Translations under genes and position numbers: made by a program | Shown here: one piece after another, positions 6,045 through 8,648 of the stretch | Layout: each line of letters starts with the position of its first letter | Position numbering within the stretch: position 1 is the first letter of the stretch | NCBI GenBank assembly: GCA_046728075.1 | Contig: JBKPDV010000178.1 | Coordinates: 1-8,648, forward strand | Source of the DNA: JBKPDV01 sp046728075 | Lineage (GTDB): Bacteria > Acidobacteriota > Thermoanaerobaculia > UBA5066 > Gp7-AA6 | DNA length: 8,648 nt | Direction of reading: 5' to 3' | The notes under the pieces: model-generated | Databases searched by the model: none | What the model saw: the letters and a program-made list of their open reading frames with translations, nothing else | What the model was told of the DNA's origin: nothing

Positions 6045-6556
6045 AGCGATCCCCGATTCTTCTCGCGCTCTTCGCCGCCGCCCTCGCGGCCCGCGCGGGC
6101 TTCGCCTACGTCGACGTCGAGCTCGACGGCGGCCATCACATGATCGGCGATTCCTACGTTGCGCAGGGAGACAAGCTCGTCATCTACCGCCCGTCCGGGG
6201 CGGTCGAAGTCGACCGCGCGGCGGTGCGCTCGATCCAGGAGCATTCGGGCTCGGCGGCAGGCGACGTACAGAGCTTTTCCGTTCCGAGCGAGCCGGCGCC
6301 ATCGTCGCCGACGTCGCCGAAGCCTCGCGTCGCCCCGCCGGCCCCCGTCAAAGATCCGGCGGAGCGCGAGCGCGAGCTCGGCCGGCAGCTCGTCGCCACG
6401 CGCCTCGATCGCCTCGCGGCGGAGCAACGCGGCGACGAGGAGGCGCAGAAGGATCTCGAGAACCAGATCCGCACGCTCACGGCGGAGCGGCAGGCGAACT
6501 GGAAGAAGCTCCATCCGCCGGATTCCCAGAACCCCTCGACGGACTCGGAGCGGTAG
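6041..6556 (+). CDS. secreted/periplasmic protein with Sm/SH3-like region and coiled coil, last gene of the minor pilin operon
   Basis: The 171-residue protein starts MKRSPILLALFAAALAARAGFAYVDVEL, a clear Sec signal peptide with probable cleavage near FA|Y (22/23). Residues 23-66 (YVDVELDGG...SYVAQGDKLVIYRPSGAVEVDRAAVRSIQE) look like a small beta barrel of the kind seen in periplasmic SH3/Sm-like domains. It is followed by a Pro/Ser-rich linker (about 80-105) and a charged helix or coiled coil (about 106-155). The start is taken at 6041 because it overlaps the pilX stop (ATGA) and gives the leader immediately; upstream Met codons lie inside pilX. I do not recognise a named family. Its place suggests a role with the pilus in the periplasm, for example as a chaperone or peptidoglycan-associated helper, but this is inference from position and export only. 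Confidence 0.75.
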   Translation: MKRSPILLALFAAALAARAGFAYVDVELDGGHHMIGDSYVAQGDKLVIYRPSGAVEVDRAAVRSIQEHSGSAAGDVQSFSVPSEPAPSSPTSPKPRVAPPAPVKDPAERERELGRQLVATRLDRLAAEQRGDEEAQKDLENQIRTLTAERQANWKKLHPPDSQNPSTDSER

Positions 6557-6849
6557 TCGAGCTCGCCTCCCTGGTCGGGAGGCCGCGCGTCGACGCGCAG
6601 GCGCCCCGCCGCCGCGACCTCGCGCACGCGATCGAACGGATCGCCGCCCTGCTCGGGCGCATGCCGCCGGACTCTCACGCCTGGCTCGTCACCGATGTGG
6701 TGCCGACATTCGTGAGGTTCGAGGGTCCCCTCTACACGAGAGGGCCGATCTGGCGGATCGAGGTGACGAGCCCCCGCTGGCCCGAGCAGCCGGACATGGA
6801 GCCTGGGCAGCTCCAGCACCTGCCCGCCCGGCCGCACGCCGCGCCTTAA
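6556..6849 (+). pseudogene. coding-like open frame without a good start, probable gene remnant
   Basis: In the frame ending with TAA at 6847-6849, nearly every codon from 6556 to about 6800 ends in G or C (for example GTC GAG CTC GCC TCC CTG GTC). The peptide is ordinary: VELASLVGRPRVDAQ, RRRDLAHAIERIAALLGRM, then HAWLVTDVVPTFVRFEGPL and IWRIEVTSPRWPE. This marks it as DNA that is or was coding. The frame overlaps out of frame with the end of the preceding secreted-protein gene. The only ATG is at 6661, which would give 62 residues with no clear ribosome binding site. The last residues (GQLQHLPARPHAAP) lose the bias, so the true 3' end may be gone too. The middle vaguely recalls a periplasmic PilN/GspL-type segment, but I would not assign it. 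It is best seen as an internal fragment of a lost pilus-operon or neighbouring gene. Confidence 0.35.
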
Positions 6850-6921
6850 GAGGACCTATACCGAAGCGTGGGGGGAGCCGAGCAGTCGAGGAGGCCTGGT
6901 AGGGGGTTTGTTTACCTGCCC

Positions 6922-6948
6922 GGATCCTCCGCGGAGAAAGGAGGATCC
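6922..6948. repeat. 9-bp inverted repeat around a second palindrome
   Basis: GGATCCTCC (6922-6930) and GGAGGATCC (6940-6948) are perfect inverted repeats with a 9-base loop. The 10-bp palindrome CTCCGCGGAG (6927-6936) overlaps the left arm, so two structures compete. No T-run follows on either strand, so it is not a standard terminator. It may be an end of a degraded mobile element or a protein site. Confidence 0.4.
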
Positions 6949-7055
6949 AACTTGGAAGGGTGGACATCTTCTCGGGGGCGCGCCTCGGCGTTCTGATCGC
7001 GCTGACGAGCGCTTCGCGCAGCTCGTGCGTTTCTCGTAGTTCGCTCGGAAGAGTG

Positions 7056-7199
7056 ATGGGTCAGTCCGCGACACGAGCACTCCGCCGCGGCTCCGAAGAA
7101 ATCTCGAGCCTCGAAGAGCTCGCTCGGCTTGCGGAGGAAGCCGCCGCTCCGGCGATCGCTGAAGAGTCGCAGCAGTTCGCCGAGCGGGTGACCTGGTGA
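7056..7199 (+). pseudogene. truncated N-terminal segment resembling a dynamin-like GTPase
   Basis: ATG at 7056, with GGAAGAG just upstream, gives 47 residues ending EISSLEELARLAEEAA, APAIAEESQQFAERVTW, then stop. From memory, bacterial dynamin-family proteins commonly carry the string LARLAEEx...AxEAxxLAERVAEGRFYVACVGQFKRGKST just before and into the P-loop. Here the similarity runs to AERV and then ends in a stop exactly where the GTPase domain should begin. No P-loop (GxxxxGKS/T) occurs in any frame of the next few hundred bases that I could read. The call rests on a short helical stretch and could be coincidence. If right, it is the stump of a gene that lost its catalytic domain. The frame also continues upstream to a GTG at 6960, but that part is unlike any family. 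Confidence 0.35.
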
Positions 7200-7282
7200 G
7201 GGCATTCGCGGGACACTCGACTTCACCCGACGCCACCTGAAGGTCGAGACAGGGCGACGTGCTCTCCTTATACGTCGGAGTA

Positions 7283-7307
7283 GCTTACCGCCGAGTAAGC
7301 TCGGCGG
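7283..7307. repeat. two overlapping, mutually exclusive hairpins
   Basis: CCGCCGAG (7288-7295) and CTCGGCGG (7300-7307) form an 8-bp stem with the 4-base loop TAAG. GCTTAC (7283-7288) and GTAAGC (7295-7300) form a competing 6-bp stem. Only one can form at a time, as in attenuator-like leaders. The pair lies about 75 bases before the start of the cysteine-rich protein. No T-run follows, so termination is not supported. Confidence 0.4.
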
Positions 7308-7380
7308 GATATGTGCTTCGCAACGGTAAGTGGTATGGTGCTCCCGAGCCGCGGGGCAAGTTCGAGATGGGGAGCTCGAG

Positions 7381-7792
7381 ATGGCGAGCCAATCCAACAT
7401 GCGACGCGGATTTCTTCTCTCGTTTGCGCTTCTCGAAGCGGCTTGCGCAGCACGCCGGGGGCCGGTTCCAGCAGCAATGAACCTCTCCCGCAAGCCGACG
7501 CTCGCACCCCACTTTGAGGAAGTCGCCTACGGTCTGTATGCCTGCGAGCGCGGCTACGTACTCATGAACGGTCGTTGCCTAACCGACGCCGAGGTGCCGC
7601 ATGGGCCGGTGGTCGAGGTATCGGATCTGCCAAGCGCCGGCGATGGAGCGCCGGGGACCTGCCCCAGCGGCGGCTGTTATCAAGCGCGCGCGAGGAATAT
7701 GCCGTACTACTACCCTGACGCCGTCGGCTATATGTGGTTCCGGGGCGTTCCCCTGCGCCACGGCAGTCGAGGCAGAGGTCTGCGGCAGCTAG
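7381..7792 (+). pseudogene. cysteine-rich secreted protein gene with a probable 1-nt frameshift
   Basis: GGGGAG (7369-7374) lies 6 bases before ATG at 7381. The protein begins MASQSNMRRGFLLSFALLEAACA, an export signal; an alternative start is the Met at 7399. The mature part has YGLYACERGYVLMNGRC, later GTCPSGGCYQ, and an aromatic run MPYYYPDAVGYMWFRGVP. After that the frame turns into Arg-rich sequence (LRHGSRGRGLRQL) running to 7917. Removing one C from the CCCC run at 7750-7753 instead gives VPCATAVEAEVCGS and a stop at 7790-7792, for 136 residues in all. The corrected mature protein has six cysteines, an even number suited to disulfides, and normal third-base bias, so the correction is likely right. 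A Cys at the end of the leader does not fit a strict lipobox. I do not recognise the family. It may be decay or a homopolymer sequencing error. Confidence 0.5.
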
Positions 7793-8118
7793 ATCGCCGA
7801 CATCATCGGTGGACCGCCGCGTCTTGGCCCATGGCACGACACGAAATGAGGCGGTTGCACCTTCAGATACCGCCCGAGCTCGGCGAGGCATGGATTTCGT
7901 CCACCCGCTTACGATAAGGCTTGACGATTTCGAGGGCTTCACTAAGTCGATTCTCGAGATCCTCGAACCGCTTCCGCTCGGCCACCTTCAGCTCCATGAG
8001 CCCAGTGAACTTCTTCGAGTCCACGAAGACCCCTCTCTGCCAACGAGGGTGAGACAGTCGGGGTAGCATAATTTAGTGTGTAGAGGGCGGGGAGGCAGAG
8101 ATGGATGAAGGTGGTCGA
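7793..8118. other. degenerate stretch before the insertion sequence
   Basis: Between the end of the cysteine-rich gene and the presumed IS end I see no gene of known type. The plus-strand frames are Arg/Ser-rich and look like shadows. The only protein-like sequence is a short charged frame on the minus strand, listed separately. The last 50 bases (about 8070-8118) are purine-rich, with no structure I could identify. Confidence 0.45.
7863..8069 (-). CDS. possible small charged helical protein or fragment
   Basis: The minus strand from ATG at 8069-8067 to TGA at 7865-7863 encodes 68 residues. The part FVDSKKFTGLMELKVAERK then RFEDLENRLSEALEIVKPYRKRV is rich in Lys, Glu and Arg with Leu/Ile at helical spacing, as in a coiled coil. 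Several codons in the middle end in G or C. There is no obvious ribosome binding site, the first 12 residues do not look like the rest, and an internal Met (about residue 25) could be the start. No family is recognised. It may be a genuine small protein, or the piece left of a gene broken by the neighbouring insertion sequence. Confidence 0.25.
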   Translation of the reverse strand: MLPRLSHPRWQRGVFVDSKKFTGLMELKVAERKRFEDLENRLSEALEIVKPYRKRVDEIHASPSSGGI

Positions 8119-8152
8119 GGGTAGTGTCTCGTAGTTGGTGGAAAAAGAAAAA

Positions 8153-8220
8153 GGCGTCATTCTCCGGCGAGTTGATCCGCAACTCGCACCCGCTTGGCGG
8201 CGGGGCCGGAGGATGACGCC
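8153..8220 (+). promoter_or_regulatory. 15-bp hairpin sequestering the transposase ribosome binding site
   Basis: The arm 8153-8167 (GGCGTCATTCTCCGG) pairs with 8206-8220 (CCGGAGGATGACGCC) over 15 pairs, all Watson-Crick in RNA except one U-G wobble (8161/8212). The right arm contains the Shine-Dalgarno GGAGGA (8208-8213) and ends at the base before the ATG. Inside the loop a second stem, CGAGTTG (8168-8174) with CAACTCG (8180-8186), has the 5-base loop ATCCG. Transcripts entering from outside would fold and hide the site. Confidence 0.7.
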
Positions 8221-8648
8221 ATGGGAAGCGATAGCAGGGTTGGGGTGAGCGAAGAAGCGCCGGGGTTCGGTCCGGACGCAATCGAGACGATGATGCGGGA
8301 GAGGATCCGGGCGACGATCGAAGTGCTGATCGACGAGGAGCTCGAAGCGGCGCTGGGAGCGGCGAAGTCGCAGCGGACCGGAGTCGCGAGGAGCGGCTAT
8401 CGCCACGGGAGCCGGCCGCGGCAGCTGACGACGAGCCTTGGGCGAACGACGATCGCGATGCCGCGAGCGCGGCTGATCGACCAGGACGGCAGCTCGCGCG
8501 AGTGGCGCAGCCGCATGATCCCGCGCTACCAGCGGCGCACCGAGCGAGTGGACCAAGCGATCCTCGGAGTCAACCTCTCGGGAACGAACACGCGGAGGCT
8601 GCGCGGAGCGCTCTCGCCGCTGCTGCGCGGGGCAGCGTTGTCGAAGGA
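8221..8648 (+). CDS. IS256-family (Mutator-type) transposase, N-terminal part
   Basis: ATG at 8221, with GGAGGA 7 bases upstream, opens a frame of 142 residues that runs off the window. After a divergent start comes RIRATIEVLIDEELEAALGA (about 28-47), then SGYRHGSRPRQLTTSLGRTTIAMPRARL (about 58-85), MIPRYQRRTERVDQAILGVNLSGTNTRRLRGALSPLL (about 99-135) and GAALSK. The RxGYRHGxRxRxLxTxxGxxxxxxPR and PRYxRRTxxVxxAILxxxLxGxxTRRxRxAL strings are diagnostic of the IS256 / Mutator DDE transposases, which cut and paste or copy out the element. The catalytic Asp-Asp-Glu residues lie further downstream and are not visible here, so activity cannot be judged. The frame is intact so far. Its ribosome binding site is held in the hairpin described for 8153-8220. 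Confidence 0.92.
   Translation, partial: MGSDSRVGVSEEAPGFGPDAIETMMRERIRATIEVLIDEELEAALGAAKSQRTGVARSGYRHGSRPRQLTTSLGRTTIAMPRARLIDQDGSSREWRSRMIPRYQRRTERVDQAILGVNLSGTNTRRLRGALSPLLRGAALSK

Larger units (their letters stand above)
8119..8648 (+). mobile_element. left part of an IS256-family insertion sequence (runs off the window)
   Basis: The element is defined by its transposase gene at 8221. Its left end is probably near 8119-8125, where the sequence GGGTAGTGTCTCGTAGTTGG is followed by an A-rich run. This spot is at a plausible distance (about 100 bases) upstream of the transposase start, and the sequence character changes there. The right end, its matching inverted repeat and any target duplication lie outside the window, so the exact boundary is a guess. 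Confidence 0.6.

Noticed and set aside
6184..6837. 217-codon open frame on the minus strand over the secreted protein and the following fragment
   Set aside because: The plus strand has a signal peptide and GC3 bias; the antisense peptide is Arg/His/Pro-rich.
6912..7493. 193-codon open frame on the minus strand
   Set aside because: It crosses several unrelated plus-strand fragments and two hairpins, with no start signal or recognisable domain.
7942..8556. 204-codon open frame on the minus strand opposite the transposase
   Set aside because: The plus strand encodes a clear IS256 transposase with ribosome binding site; the antisense frame is a shadow.
1..8648. CRISPR array, toxin-antitoxin pair or a new defence system
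   Set aside because: No regularly spaced repeats, no paired small genes with toxin or antitoxin motifs, and no nuclease, helicase or reverse transcriptase domain were seen.

Overview
The window comes from a GC-rich bacterium, very probably Gram-negative: it carries a set of type IV pilus minor pilins, and third codon positions in the real genes are overwhelmingly G or C. I cannot place it more precisely. The mix of a sugar-acid type enolase-superfamily enzyme, minor pilins, gene remnants and an IS256-type transposase would suit a soil or groundwater proteobacterium-like or related lineage, but that is inference.

Layout. (1) Positions 1-277 hold the tail of a GyrI-like effector-binding protein on + and, converging on it, a small membrane-protein gene on - that is frameshifted and probably shortened. 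(2) Positions 373-2266 are a two-gene operon: a mandelate racemase/muconate lactonizing enzyme-type protein with all its metal ligands and a His-Asp dyad, then a short-chain dehydrogenase-fold protein whose usual Asn-Ser-Tyr-Lys tetrad is not recognisable. (3) Positions 2267-3353 hold a TPR-like gene remnant, then non-coding DNA with a dense group of TTGCAGCC/GGCTGCAA half-sites including a perfect 16-bp palindrome. (4) Positions 3354-6556 are the best-organised part: a strong candidate sigma-54 promoter, then five tightly packed or overlapping genes, fimT-like, pilV-like, pilW-like, pilX-like (with a long C-terminal beta-rich domain), and a small secreted protein with an Sm/SH3-like region and a coiled coil. 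The first three encode prepilins with a Gly|Phe/Ala cleavage site and Glu at +5. Together they should form the priming/tip complex of a type IV pilus. The genes that usually follow (pilY1, pilE) are not here. (5) Positions 6557-8118 look like a graveyard: a GC3-rich open frame with no start, a truncated segment resembling the N-terminus of a dynamin-like GTPase, a cysteine-rich secreted protein broken by a likely 1-nt frameshift, a short coiled-coil-like frame on -, and several inverted repeats. (6) From about 8120 to the window edge lies the left part of an IS256-family insertion sequence. Its transposase ribosome binding site is buried in a 15-bp hairpin ending at the base before the start codon.

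The most interesting items are the hairpin that should silence read-in translation of the transposase, the sigma-54 promoter in front of the minor pilin operon, the tandem TTGCAGCC palindromes, and the SDR with replaced catalytic residues. I found no CRISPR array, tRNA or rRNA, and no evidence for a wholly new multi-gene system.
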